A stretch of DNA of 64,000 nt. Source: Siphonodentalium dalli. Lineage: Eukaryota; Mollusca; Scaphopoda; Gadilida; Siphonodentaliidae. Each line of letters begins with the position of its first letter. The first letter of the stretch is position 1. The notes under the pieces were generated by a model. It was not told the DNA's origin and made no database searches. It saw nothing but the letters and a program-made list of their open reading frames with translations. The stretch is taken from positions 53,441,949 to 53,505,948 of the forward strand of contig CP136065.1 in the NCBI GenBank assembly GCA_032622095.1. Reading direction: 5' to 3'. Positions 43,900 to 53,955 of the stretch are shown piece after piece. Both the position numbers and the translations under genes were made by a program.

Positions 43900-46800
43900 T
43901 GTAACGCACAAGTGGTATACACAAATACATATAGTTCCCACCTCTCAGAGAAAACTATATGCGATTCCATATATCACCAGATACAATTACAGTCCGAAAT
44001 AACCGAGTGGATAAACTTTTGAAATATAACAATAAAATATCTGACACCAGTAGGTATTTGGTTAGCTGGACCTACAACAGCTGATAAGTGAGTAACAGGA
44101 TACGTGATCCTAATAAATGAGATTTAAATTAAATTAATTATTTATTTAGCACATAACTATTGATAATATTTTAACAGATGTATAATTGTATGGACGGAAT
44201 GTTGAATAATTATATATGAAAAATGAAAATAGGATGGAAAATTTTGCAAGTTGAATGATCAGAATGGAATGACTAGTTATCACATTTTTATGAAGTGATA
44301 GATGAAAAATGAAACTTTGTTATAAATAATTCAAATGAAGTTAAATAGGATTTTTAAAGTGACTTGAAACATTTATTTTTATTTGAACAAAAACATAAAA
44401 TTAGTTGACTTATTTAATATTTTAATGCATTGCAGAAATTTTAGACTAATATGCAGAAATGCATAAAAATAGAATTTAACTATTTTACCTAATCAATTTA
44501 GACTGGAAAAATTAGTGATTTTTACAACCATTTATGATTTGAAACATGAAAAATTACGAATCATATGCACGATACACAAAACACATTAAGACACAATTTT
44601 TGGCCACATAAAACATATACTTCAATAATTTCCAAGTGGTATGATAACTTTAATAAAAGTCTGACATGAAATGCTGATAGAATCTGAGACCATATTTGTG
44701 ATATGTCTAATAAAACCTATTCTGCTCTTGTGCAGGTCGCTTTTCCCTAGCGTAATTGCCTTGAACACAAATGTCAGACTTACGAATGCTGACACTAAGG
44801 GTCTCTCATGACTGAGACACTTAGTAATTAAGACTGAGGTCCATTACAGTCGAAACGTGAACGAACACCGGTGCTTTGTGGATTATATACACTTGTATTA
44901 AAATACCACCAGAAACAATTTACTAATAAAACACAAATTCACTTTGAATAGTAGTTTATATAAACTACCAAAAATTATACTAAGTAGTATAAATATTTGT
45001 TACTTTAACGGTAGACTAATAATAATAAGACCTGACTTGTTCTTATTACTGAACAAAGTCCCCATGTGAGTATAAAATGTGAAATGAAACTTTGTGTGAT
45101 TTAGAAGAGTTGCATTTGAAATGCAAAAACTATAAAATATAATTACCATGAACTTATGAGCACATAGCCCACCAAACACCAAGGTAATCTCACGTCATAA
45201 TATATGTGAAATAATGTTGTATTGAACATGAACTTTCAATGTAATGTCTAACTGGCCTGCAACTACTTTTGTGTAATACACAAGAAAAGTATGCAATAAA
45301 CTTGCAGATATTAATTAGCTGCATATAGAACTATTTAAAGTGAAATAGAAATAATCTGCACTATAATTGCAGATGTAACTGACTTAGACACTTTAGGAAT
45401 GTCTGCGATAAACTTGCTGATATTATGTTAAACTGCAAATAAAACTATTTAAGTAAAATAGAAATAATCTGCACTATAATTGCAGATATAACTGACTAGT
45501 TTTTCAGAAGTGAAAAACTTTATAAAAGATTTTATGACTTTGTAAATCCAATAAAATGGTTCTCTGGTACTGTGAAGTTTCAACGGTCTACGCTCGCCTA
45601 CTCCATCACAGAATCAAAGAAACACTTGCTTGGAACATGTAACCTAATTTTTAGCTGCTAAATAATGTAATTTTTATTCTGCACAACTGAATTTAAATAA
45701 ATGTTAATACTGGAATAAGTTAATTTGCTTGCAGGAGACTATGTCATTCCAGGGTTCTGCATCAGGTATTATATAACCGTACCAAATAAATTACTTTATA
45801 AGATTTTAAATAGAGAAAATAATTGCAAGTCCTTCAGTATACTGGCTTCTACAAGCACTCATCCTGAAGGTGTAAGTCTTGTCACTTGTACTAAATTACC
45901 TTCTGTAATGGGAAACAGTTTATTTTACCTCTTATATGCTCTCTTCCTGGCCCGGACTTCTCCGACTTAGTCACTTCTGACATTCTGCCGGGAATAGAGC
46001 TACCATTTGGATACTCGTGGATTTTACATGTCCAAGCCCTTCTGGCATAATGAACATATGAAATTTTCAACCTCCAGCCCTCCAATCGTAGTGTTTGCAT
46101 GGTCACTTCTGACACTCCAGCACACATTCTGTCTCTACAGACTTAGAATTTTGGGCATAAACCTGGTACTAATGAGTGATCCATTTTTAGATATAGCCTA
46201 TAAATCTCCCATGCGTGGATGAGAACTAGCCACTTCTGGCATTATCACATCCAGATAAATAATTTATGTGACAAGATTTACATTGTTCTGCATGTTGTGT
46301 CCTAGCTACTTCTAGCATTCACACAACTAAGTACCATTTAAAATATAACTTAGTAAAATACCACTGTAAATAAAAGTATAAGTTCAAATAATTATTTAGG
46401 ATAATTATAAATATTCATTTAAACCATAGCATTTATTCACTACTAATTATTAATTAGTAAATACAATACACCACAAATGTTTTGATACCTTTACCTAGCA
46501 CAGAAGGATGATCCTAGAATTCCAAAACAATTTAGTTAAAATGATGCAGAACAGTAATTTTAAATTTTGGTGAAGCTTATATACTATAAAACTCTGCAAC
46601 AAGTCTGCAAACCAATGAAATAGCTTGAAAATAATAGAGAAATCTGCAGACCAATGACAATGCTTCTGCAGACGACGTCTCGCAGAGAAATATAAATATG
46701 AACCAATCAATCCGTTTCTGCAGCTTATTTCTTGCAGAGCAAAATAGTTCCACACTTTGAACAAGTAAAAACACATTAGATATATTTCTCCAATGTTAAT

Positions 46801-47157
46801 ATTTCACATATTCAAAGCCTGACACCTTTTGCATGCAAAACAAAGCTGTTTATGTTTGTGAAGGCACAAATTATTTAAGCAGACTACGGAAAGCCAGAAA
46901 CTTTTATGACAAGAGTTATCCCTCATGACGTCACCAATATGGCGTCGCCCATGAAGGAACAAAAATACGCAAATTTACGGATTAATTTTAGCTAATAAAA
47001 GATTAACTACGTAATACTAGAAGTTGATACTTAGCTATAAGTGAGTTACTATTATAATGAATAGAAGTACCAAGTAATAGCAGATTGCTATTTGAAATAT
47101 AAAAGTTATGATGCAAGATAGCACCCGAAATTTACCAGTAAAGGCCGGACCTTTACA
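43900..47157 (-). repeat. 3' LTR of the gypsy element
   Basis: In sense orientation it begins TGTAAAGGTCCGG and ends GCGTTACA. A perfect CRE, TGACGTCA, lies at 46926-46933, and a TATA-like CATAAAAG at 46901-46908 lies about 18 bases downstream in sense. This suggests a start near 46870 and a very long R-U5 part. A roughly 118 bp internal duplication containing TCTGCACTATAATTGCAGAT lies at about 45296-45500. No convincing protein is encoded. Confidence 0.92.
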
Positions 47158-47182
47158 CAACCCCCCAAACAAAAAATGTTTG
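47158..47182 (-). other. Polypurine tract candidate
   Basis: In sense, TGTTTGGGGGGTTG ends immediately before the 3' LTR (TGTAAAGG). A purine run at this position normally primes plus-strand DNA synthesis. It is shorter and less pure than typical. Confidence 0.5.
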
Positions 47183-47298
47183 TGTCCTCACAAACTTCTT
47201 CTACAATTTGACATATGAACATGCATACAGGACAATACAATTTCAAACGGTGTGATAACATTTATCAAATATCAACAAATATGTAATTTCAGCAATAA

Positions 47299-48237
47299 CT
47301 ATTGAATATGAGCCTTTGGCTCGAAACTTGGCTTTGTACGGTTCCTACCCCTCATGGTAATTCTTAATTTTTTTGGCATGTGCAACTTCTTCTTCTTTTG
47401 TGTCTCTTCCATCGTCTTCATCCTCTTCATTATGTCATCTATTTGTGCCCTTAGAAACCATATCTCTATTGACTGGACCACCACTGTTGAGTCTAATTTA
47501 GTAAGTCGGTCTGATTCAACCAGGCTCGTGTTTGTAACTGGTATCTCATTGATAGATTTATCAACTAGCTGCGTCAGGAATGAATAGTCGTCATTCCCGC
47601 ACGCAGCCAGCTCTGGGAAATCGAACCCATCAAACCTAGTCTCACTGATTGTTTCAGTGATTACTGTCCTTGGCTCTACATCATACGGGACAATTTCCAT
47701 AGGCTCAACAATCCCAACCGACCTTACGTCATGTGGTTGGGATGCTGCGGGAAGCTCAGATACACCACGAATGGCTTCCACGGATGTGGAAACTGACGGC
47801 TCAGGTTTACCAAGTTCCACTGGGGTGGAATCCGATGCAACCACAGGAAGTTTTACGACTACCGATGGTATAGTCGGCTTCTCCGGTGCCCTCTTCGCCA
47901 TGGCCCTCTTCTCCCACATTGCCCGTGACTCTTCTTGAGTGAGTTTTACCATTTCTCTGTCCTTAAACACCATCTCCGGTTTGCTCGCCACTACCATATA
48001 ACCATCCTCGTCAACATTCCCCATCTCTTTCAATCGCTTGACCCTACTAACGTGAGGTGCAAATGCCTCATTATGTTTTTTATACTCCCTACTTGTGAGA
48101 GCCCTATAGTTACACAATCTGCATAGGTAAGGAACATTCTCTCGTGGAATATGTGTTAGGAGATAGTGTCTTTTGCAGCGTGACAGCTCGTCGGTCAGGT
48201 CACATTTTGTACACTTATAAGCTGGTCCTCTAACCAT
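47299..48237 (-). CDS. Gypsy ORF3: two C2H2-like fingers plus coiled coil
   Basis: An intact 312-residue frame with ATG at 48237 lies 67 bases after the pol stop, in the env position. Finger 1 is C9-x2-C12-x11-H24-x4-H29, and finger 2 is C39-x2-C42-x12-H55-x6-H62. A Val/Thr/Pro-rich middle follows. A helical heptad-like segment (SIEIWFLRAQIDDIMKRMKT) and a Lys/Arg-rich tail (KKKKLHMPKKL, RGRNRTK) end the protein. There is no signal peptide or transmembrane helix, so it is not an envelope. A nucleic-acid-binding, nuclear role is inferred. It may be an accessory factor acquired from a host zinc-finger gene. Confidence 0.8.
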   Translation of the reverse strand: MVRGPAYKCTKCDLTDELSRCKRHYLLTHIPRENVPYLCRLCNYRALTSREYKKHNEAFAPHVSRVKRLKEMGNVDEDGYMVVASKPEMVFKDREMVKLTQEESRAMWEKRAMAKRAPEKPTIPSVVVKLPVVASDSTPVELGKPEPSVSTSVEAIRGVSELPAASQPHDVRSVGIVEPMEIVPYDVEPRTVITETISETRFDGFDFPELAACGNDDYSFLTQLVDKSINEIPVTNTSLVESDRLTKLDSTVVVQSIEIWFLRAQIDDIMKRMKTMEETQKKKKLHMPKKLRITMRGRNRTKPSFEPKAHIQ

Positions 48238-48304
48238 GATTTGTTTTACCTGTAATTGGAATGATGTATATACCTTACTGATATCTTACCTGGTTTCACG
48301 TACA

Positions 48305-51300
48305 TTAACATGTATTCGGTCTGCAAGTGGAAGTTTTTATAGCTTTTAATTTAGCTGATAATAACCATTTAGGTATCTGACCATGATAGGGTTTTAGTTT
48401 GTTACCGCTAACAATTTTACAGTGGCCGTTTTTATCTAATTGCAATTTGTATACCAATTCTGATAATTTCTTTGATATCAAACATGGACCGATATATAAT
48501 GGTTGTAATTTTGGAGCAACCCCTGGATATCTCCTTTCGTCTCGAAACCACACCGCATCTCCGACTTTGTATTTTAGCTCTTCAGCATGTGTGTCATATT
48601 GTTTTTTCTGCCTTTCGAATGATTTACCAAGATGTTGTCTGGCAATCTCATGAGATTTGTGCAATTTCTCTCGCAGATTCTGCACATATTCTCCATATGA
48701 GGAAATTGATGGGTGGTTCTGAGGTGGGAGACCAAATGCTAGCTCACATGGTAGACGGACTTTCCTACCCAACATCAGCATGTTGGGGGTGAAACCTGTG
48801 CTTTCTTGTTGCGTTGAACGATAGGCTGCCGCTAAACAGCCTAGGTTTAGGTCCCAATCAGTTTGTTCGCCTTTGAGGTAGGCTTTGACCATTCTTATTA
48901 GGGTTTTATTCATCCTTTCAGACTGCCCATTCCCTTTCGGATTACGGGGTGTTGTTCGAGTTTTTCGAATTTCCAGGAGCTCACAGAGCTCCTTAAATAT
49001 ATCGCTTTCATAATTGCGCCCCTGATCTGAATGTAGTGCATGGCAAGTGCCAAACCTTGCAACCACTTCGTTAAGTATTTTCTCTGCACATGTGATGGCA
49101 CACTGATCGGGGACTGGCAGGATTTCTATCCATTTAGAAAAAGCATCTGTCACTATTAAGATGTATCTGTTCCCTCTCGGAGTACGTGGCAATGGTCCCA
49201 ATATATCTGTCGCTAGTCTGTCCATTGGGGCCCCAACTAGCATTTTCCCAAGAGGTGCTTTTGGGTTCTTAGTTGGTGGTTTCGTAGCCCCACATATGTG
49301 ACACTGTCTGACCCAGTTTTTTACGTCAGTCCTGGCATTGAACCAATAGTACCTTTGGAGCAACTTCTGAGTTGTCTTTTTGGTCCCCAGGTGACCAGAA
49401 AGCACAACATCATGCATTTGCTTTATCACTTCTGATCTTAATTCCCGAGGCACAATTAGCTGTAGGTAATCGTTCGTACCATCCGATTTATAGAACTTTT
49501 TGTACAACAAGCCCTCTATCATATCGAGAGACCCCCACAGTAACCAATAGTGGCGTGTTTCAGGGCTGAGAGTAATCACCTGGCTGTGAGGTAGCCTGCT
49601 CCCACTCAACTTAGACTTGAATATTGGACCCACATCAATGTCGTTTTCCTGTAGATTTGCCATTTTTTCCTTTGAATACATTGGCGGCCACAAAGTACCA
49701 ACATTATTTTGATTAGGTTCCCCTATGACTTTATCATTTTTGGCAACACCTGTTTTGTCAGATGAACGTGTCTGAACAGCTCTTATTTGACCATCTTCGG
49801 TCTCTGTCAAAAGAGGTTTACTATCGGCTGTGGCATCTCGGTTGAGACTGCTCATCATCTCACTTTGACGTTTTTGACATTTTTTGCATGGCCCACATCT
49901 GAGGGAGTCAATATCATCCCATTCATGGCAATTGCAGTCCCAGGGATTTTCACACCTGGATAGTGCATCAGCATTCCCATGTGCTTTTCCTTTTCGAAAT
50001 TGTATTGCAAAGTCGAAGCTAGACAGGAGTTCAATCCATCTGGCTATTCTGCCCCTCGGATCTTTAAGACTAAATAACCATATGAGTGCTTGATGGTCTG
50101 TTCTCACCTCGAAATGTTTACCTAGTAAGTATTGACGGAAGTACTCAACAAAGTATCGGACCGCAAGAAGTTCTTTGTCAGTAACGCAATAGTTTGTCTC
50201 TGCCTTGTTTAAGGTACGGCTAGCATAAGCTATGACTTTTTGTTCTCCACCTTGGATTTGGTTCAGAACTGCACCTATTGCATAGTCTGAGGCGTCTGTG
50301 TCTAATATGAACATTCCATCGTCCGATGGATATGCCATAATTTTTGGACTAGTTAGGATGGATTTCAACTCTTGGAAGGCTGACTGGCATTCGTTCGTCC
50401 ATTTGAACTTTACTCCTTTTTGTGTCAACTCTGTCAGTGGTCGGACTATTTTGGAAAAGTCCTGCACATGTCTCCGATAATAACTTGCCAATCCTAGAAT
50501 TTGGCGGATATTCTTTACTGACTTTGGAACTGGCCATGATATAATTTTAGCCACATTGTCTGGGTCTGGCATGACACCATCTTTCGATACCACGTGACAA
50601 AGGAATCGAACTTGTTCTTGGAATAGATTACATTTTGATGGTTTTAGTTTTAACCTGGTTTGTTTGATCCGAGTCAGGACTTCTCGGAGTCGTGTTACTT
50701 GCTCGTCGAATGTTTTTGAATAAACAATAAAATCGTCAATATAGATCAAACAAGTGGTCCATTGCAGACCTCGCAAAGCCAACTCCATTGCTCGTTGGAA
50801 GACTGGGCCTGAGTTCGACATTCCGTATGGCATCATAAGGTATTCAAAGAGCCCATGTTTGCAGACAAATGCTGTCTTTGGAACGTCTTCTTGTTTAACT
50901 GGAATTTGATGGTACCCAGCTAATAAGTCACACGTACTAAATAGGGTGGAACCTGCGATGGTATCTAGACAGTCACGAATGCGTGGAATTGGGAATGCAT
51001 CTTTCGTAGTGACTGCATTAACCTTGCGATAGTCGACACATAGTCGAATTTCTCCCGTGCCTTTCTTTGGTACTATTACAATTGGACTCGCCCATGGTGA
51101 GGTTGACCTTTGTATAACCTTCTGAGACAGCAATGTATCAATTGTCTGTTCTAACTTATTTGTATAAGCTATTGGAACCGGACGAGGTAACTGTTTGATT
51201 GGCCTTGCTTCACCTGTGTCTATAGCATGTTCGACAATGTCAGTTCTACCCATATCCTCGGGTCCTTTTGAAAAGACATCTTGGAAATCGCAAAGTATAT

Positions 51301-52252
51301 CTTTGATTGCTGACATTTGCTCTATCGTTTTCCCAACACTGGCTTCTTCATAAATTGTCTGCAGATGATCTGGCAGACATTTGCCTTCTGGCTGATCTGA
51401 GCTATCTTCTGATAATTTGACAACTCTGACTGATGTCTCACTATCTTTTGGGACTTGAGATTCCTCTATCTCAAATAAAACCAATGGATCGTCATATACT
51501 ACTTCTGCATAGGCAACAACCAAGTCCTGGTTCAGGCTAACACTATAAGGGTTTGGATTCATCACCCTGACATTGCATGTTGGACTATCGCTGATAGTCA
51601 CCAGACACCGGGCAACCATTACGGGATATTTGGCCATCACTTTCAAAGCCGGTTCTAATAAGACAGTTTTGGCCTCTTCAGGCAATCCCTCTCTCTCAAT
51701 CAGAACATCTACCAGGCATTCTGTATTTGGTGGTAAATAGTAATGATCTGCCACTCTTGCAGCTCTGACACCTGATTCTCTGCCCACTTGAGTGCATGGA
51801 ATTGCTGACCCATTTATATAGATTAAACCCAGACTAAGCATAATGTCGGCTGGCCCAACATCACTGTTTTGTAACACATCAATTCCAAGAAGACCTTCAT
51901 CGTCTATTTTTGCCACCGTGACTAATGTATTTAGTCTAATGTCACCAAGTTGAATGGTGAAATCACCTGTCCCTATTTCAGTCAATGGAGTACCGTCTGC
52001 ACTCTTTAAATTTGTCTGTTTGGAGAGTTTTGGCCGTCTGGTCTGAGGAATTTTTTTGTAAGTCGCTTCTGATATGATTGTTCGACTGGCTCCAGTATCA
52101 GCTAAAAATGTAAGTTCGATCTCATTAATTTTTCCTTTCACATAAACCCCATCTGGTTTCTGACTATTTCTTCTAGTGTTATTGTCTGTATTCGTTTTTG
52201 GGGCTAAATTATTTAGAACTGGTTGTTGCCCCTGTTGGCCAGTCCCATGGAG
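48305..52252 (-). CDS. pol: Gypsy pol: protease, RT, RNase H, integrase
   Basis: The frame is open from inside the end of gag. Residues here are counted from 52141. Protease has LADTGAS (Asp15). RT shows LCVDYRKVN and YIDDFIVYS (Asp469/470). RNase H follows with DTDASDYAIGAV and TDHQALIW. A Cys-rich linker (CNCHEWDDIDSLRCGPCKKC) precedes the integrase. Integrase has an H/C zinc region (His910, His917, Cys947, Cys950) and a D979, D1039, E1075 core (D,D-35-E). A C-terminal segment VGDAVWFRDERRYPG...LYIGPCLI resembles the GPY module. No ATG lies at the start, consistent with expression by frameshift from gag. No stops or obvious lesions are present, so it looks intact. Confidence 0.92.
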   Translation of the reverse strand, partial: LHGTGQQGQQPVLNNLAPKTNTDNNTRRNSQKPDGVYVKGKINEIELTFLADTGASRTIISEATYKKIPQTRRPKLSKQTNLKSADGTPLTEIGTGDFTIQLGDIRLNTLVTVAKIDDEGLLGIDVLQNSDVGPADIMLSLGLIYINGSAIPCTQVGRESGVRAARVADHYYLPPNTECLVDVLIEREGLPEEAKTVLLEPALKVMAKYPVMVARCLVTISDSPTCNVRVMNPNPYSVSLNQDLVVAYAEVVYDDPLVLFEIEESQVPKDSETSVRVVKLSEDSSDQPEGKCLPDHLQTIYEEASVGKTIEQMSAIKDILCDFQDVFSKGPEDMGRTDIVEHAIDTGEARPIKQLPRPVPIAYTNKLEQTIDTLLSQKVIQRSTSPWASPIVIVPKKGTGEIRLCVDYRKVNAVTTKDAFPIPRIRDCLDTIAGSTLFSTCDLLAGYHQIPVKQEDVPKTAFVCKHGLFEYLMMPYGMSNSGPVFQRAMELALRGLQWTTCLIYIDDFIVYSKTFDEQVTRLREVLTRIKQTRLKLKPSKCNLFQEQVRFLCHVVSKDGVMPDPDNVAKIISWPVPKSVKNIRQILGLASYYRRHVQDFSKIVRPLTELTQKGVKFKWTNECQSAFQELKSILTSPKIMAYPSDDGMFILDTDASDYAIGAVLNQIQGGEQKVIAYASRTLNKAETNYCVTDKELLAVRYFVEYFRQYLLGKHFEVRTDHQALIWLFSLKDPRGRIARWIELLSSFDFAIQFRKGKAHGNADALSRCENPWDCNCHEWDDIDSLRCGPCKKCQKRQSEMMSSLNRDATADSKPLLTETEDGQIRAVQTRSSDKTGVAKNDKVIGEPNQNNVGTLWPPMYSKEKMANLQENDIDVGPIFKSKLSGSRLPHSQVITLSPETRHYWLLWGSLDMIEGLLYKKFYKSDGTNDYLQLIVPRELRSEVIKQMHDVVLSGHLGTKKTTQKLLQRYYWFNARTDVKNWVRQCHICGATKPPTKNPKAPLGKMLVGAPMDRLATDILGPLPRTPRGNRYILIVTDAFSKWIEILPVPDQCAITCAEKILNEVVARFGTCHALHSDQGRNYESDIFKELCELLEIRKTRTTPRNPKGNGQSERMNKTLIRMVKAYLKGEQTDWDLNLGCLAAAYRSTQQESTGFTPNMLMLGRKVRLPCELAFGLPPQNHPSISSYGEYVQNLREKLHKSHEIARQHLGKSFERQKKQYDTHAEELKYKVGDAVWFRDERRYPGVAPKLQPLYIGPCLISKKLSELVYKLQLDKNGHCKIVSGNKLKPYHGQIPKWLLSAKLKAIKTSTCRPNTC

Positions 52253-52260
52253 TTTAAACC
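52200..52260 (-). promoter_or_regulatory. -1 ribosomal frameshift signal: slippery heptamer plus predicted pseudoknot
   Basis: Near the end of gag the codons GGT TTA AAC contain the canonical heptamer T TTA AAC (52258-52252). After 8 bases comes ACTGG (52243-52239), which can pair with CCAGT (52222-52218). The loop of that stem holds GGGGC (52232-52228), which can pair with GCCCC (52204-52200), an H-type pseudoknot with 6, 5 and 13 base loops. Pol lies in the -1 frame relative to gag and overlaps it here; the gag stop is at 52215-52213. Both stems are short (5 bp each). Confidence 0.75.
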
Positions 52261-53313
52261 TTGGAATCTTGTGTCCTGGTTAGATTGGCTTGGTGTTGGC
52301 CTGACTTCATGACTTCTCATATTTGTCTGACCATTGGACCCTCGCCCTCTTTCAGTGCATTGGTTTGCAAAGTGTTGTGGATCTCCGCAAATGAAACATG
52401 CTCTAGGCCTCTTAACAAACTCGTGTGGATTATTGGTGGACCGTTGGCCTTGTGTCATACCATGTTGGTGAGATTTCATTTCTCTTTCTAAATTGTCAAT
52501 CCGGTCTAGTATCAACTTCATGATATCAGGATTTGTTTGCCTGTCTGCTGATGTGGCTGTCTCTGCCAGTTTCTTATTTATGGATGGAGTGCTGTTTTCA
52601 GCTTTACCATCTCTATCATTTCTCTGCAATTGATTAACTTGTGGTTTAGCACCATTTGCTTTCACCACCCTAGTTGGTCGTTTGAATTTCCTCTCGTGGT
52701 AGGGTTCAAAGGAGTTTGTGGACATTGTTTTATTCTTAGCCTCATTGAATCTGACAACAAAGTTGACCGCTTCATCTATATCATTTGGCTCTTTACCAAA
52801 CTCGATATGAAACCTGGCCTTATCATCATTTAACCCATCAAGGAACCTTCGGAGGAGATCTTCTCTCCTTGTGGCCCTATCTCTGTCTGGATGCGCCTTG
52901 GTGTATAATGACTTTAGATCAGCAGCATATTCCTCTACAGGTTCATTATTTTGCTGATTTCGTCTACTGAACTGAGCTGCATATGTTTTTGTTGTTTCCA
53001 CAACCCTGTATCGGCCTTCCACCTCTTCTATTAGAGTTTGATAATCTGTCAGAATTCTCTGATTGAGTTGTCCATAAACAAAGTCACCAGCAGCCCCTTG
53101 GAACTTGGGAAGAACAGCATCTAGTCTTTCTTCATCATTCCAATTTCTGCGCCTTGCTATTGCATCGAACCTATTAAACCAAACCTTCCAAGGCTCTTCG
53201 CCTGTGAAGGGTGGTATCTTGGCAAAAACCTGTTTGTTATTCACCAACCTTGGGAGTGGTATTGATTGAACACTATGATGGGACCTATCATCTTCACTAC
53301 TCTCAGATCTGGC
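52213..53313 (-). CDS. gag: Gypsy gag, main part with zinc knuckle
   Basis: This frame carries the capsid-like region (PPFTGEEPWKVWFNRFDA, then a helical stretch with YRVVETTKTYAAQFSRR). It has a C-terminal CCHC knuckle CFICGDPQHFANQC (C-x2-C-x4-H-x4-C) for RNA binding. There is no ATG at its start; it is open upstream to a stop at 53316-53314. An overlapping frame shifted by one base supplies the N-terminus. It ends at 52213 after the frameshift site. Product: structural polyprotein of the virus-like particle. Confidence 0.85.
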   Translation of the reverse strand, partial: ARSESSEDDRSHHSVQSIPLPRLVNNKQVFAKIPPFTGEEPWKVWFNRFDAIARRRNWNDEERLDAVLPKFQGAAGDFVYGQLNQRILTDYQTLIEEVEGRYRVVETTKTYAAQFSRRNQQNNEPVEEYAADLKSLYTKAHPDRDRATRREDLLRRFLDGLNDDKARFHIEFGKEPNDIDEAVNFVVRFNEAKNKTMSTNSFEPYHERKFKRPTRVVKANGAKPQVNQLQRNDRDGKAENSTPSINKKLAETATSADRQTNPDIMKLILDRIDNLEREMKSHQHGMTQGQRSTNNPHEFVKRPRACFICGDPQHFANQCTERGRGSNGQTNMRSHEVRPTPSQSNQDTRFQGLNSMGLANRGNNQF

Positions 53314-53789
53314 CTATATTCTCGTCTTGTCGCAGAGTTCCGAAGAAGTTGCGTTTCTGACCTAGCTTGTCGGTGTGACTTAGTATGAGGCTTCTTCAAG
53401 CTTGTCTCACTAACCACTGCTCTTACAGCAGTTGTCATTACTTCTGTCATCTGATTGGAGAAATCTGTCAAGACACTCATGACTGATTCCGTTATAAGCT
53501 GAGGCATACCTCGCAGAATTTCGTCATTATTTCTCGCCAATTCAGTACTGGGCTGAACATCCACAATTGGTATGTTTGATGTATTTTCATCAAACTCGTC
53601 AAACTGACATCTTATGGAGTTCCCCTGTAAATTGGTCTGATGATTTTTTGACAATTCATTAGATTTATCATGCCCTATGATAATTTCGGTATCTGTGTCT
53701 CCCATGTCTGAGCTATGCACTTCAGTCTCCTCCACACTAAAGTTATGTGGTAATCGACGTCGACCCAATTGTTTCTTAGCTACACTCAT
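53241..53789 (-). CDS. gag: Gypsy gag N-terminal part in a shifted frame
   Basis: The first ATG is at 53789 (MSVAKKQLGRRRL). About 182 residues follow, with acidic and Thr/Ser-rich sequence and a helical segment (LITESVMSVLTDFSNQM), stopping at 53241. The main gag frame is the -1 frame relative to this one and is open across 53313-53241, so the two probably form one protein. No canonical slippery heptamer was found in the overlap, which favours an indel in this copy. Confidence 0.6.
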   Translation of the reverse strand: MSVAKKQLGRRRLPHNFSVEETEVHSSDMGDTDTEIIIGHDKSNELSKNHQTNLQGNSIRCQFDEFDENTSNIPIVDVQPSTELARNNDEILRGMPQLITESVMSVLTDFSNQMTEVMTTAVRAVVSETSLKKPHTKSHRQARSETQLLRNSATRREYRPDLRVVKMIGPIIVFNQYHSQGW

Positions 53790-53931
53790 TCTGTTAACTT
53801 CCACTGGCAGATTATACCTACACAGAAACACATTTTCAACGCATCGAAGATACAAAACATGACAAACAAATTCAACACAAAACTGGACAAAACATGTAGA
53901 TTCGTATCACTGGATCTCAGAAATGTACTAA

Positions 53932-53951
53932 GATCCCACTGTCTGACACCA
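53932..53951 (-). other. Primer-binding site, tRNA-Leu type
   Basis: Four bases after the 5' LTR, in sense, TGGTGTCAGACAGTGGGATC is complementary to the 3' end of eukaryotic leucine tRNAs (ending in CTGACACCA), with one extra base in the middle. Identification of the tRNA rests on general knowledge of Leu tRNA 3' ends. Confidence 0.7.
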
Positions 53952-53955
53952 AAAA

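Noticed and set aside
45725-46222. Short open frames inside both LTRs
   Set aside because: They are identical only because the LTRs are identical. They are short, lack domains and occur on both strands.
47299-48237. An envelope gene in the gypsy element
   Set aside because: The ORF in that position has zinc fingers and a basic tail, with no signal peptide, fusion peptide or transmembrane helix.
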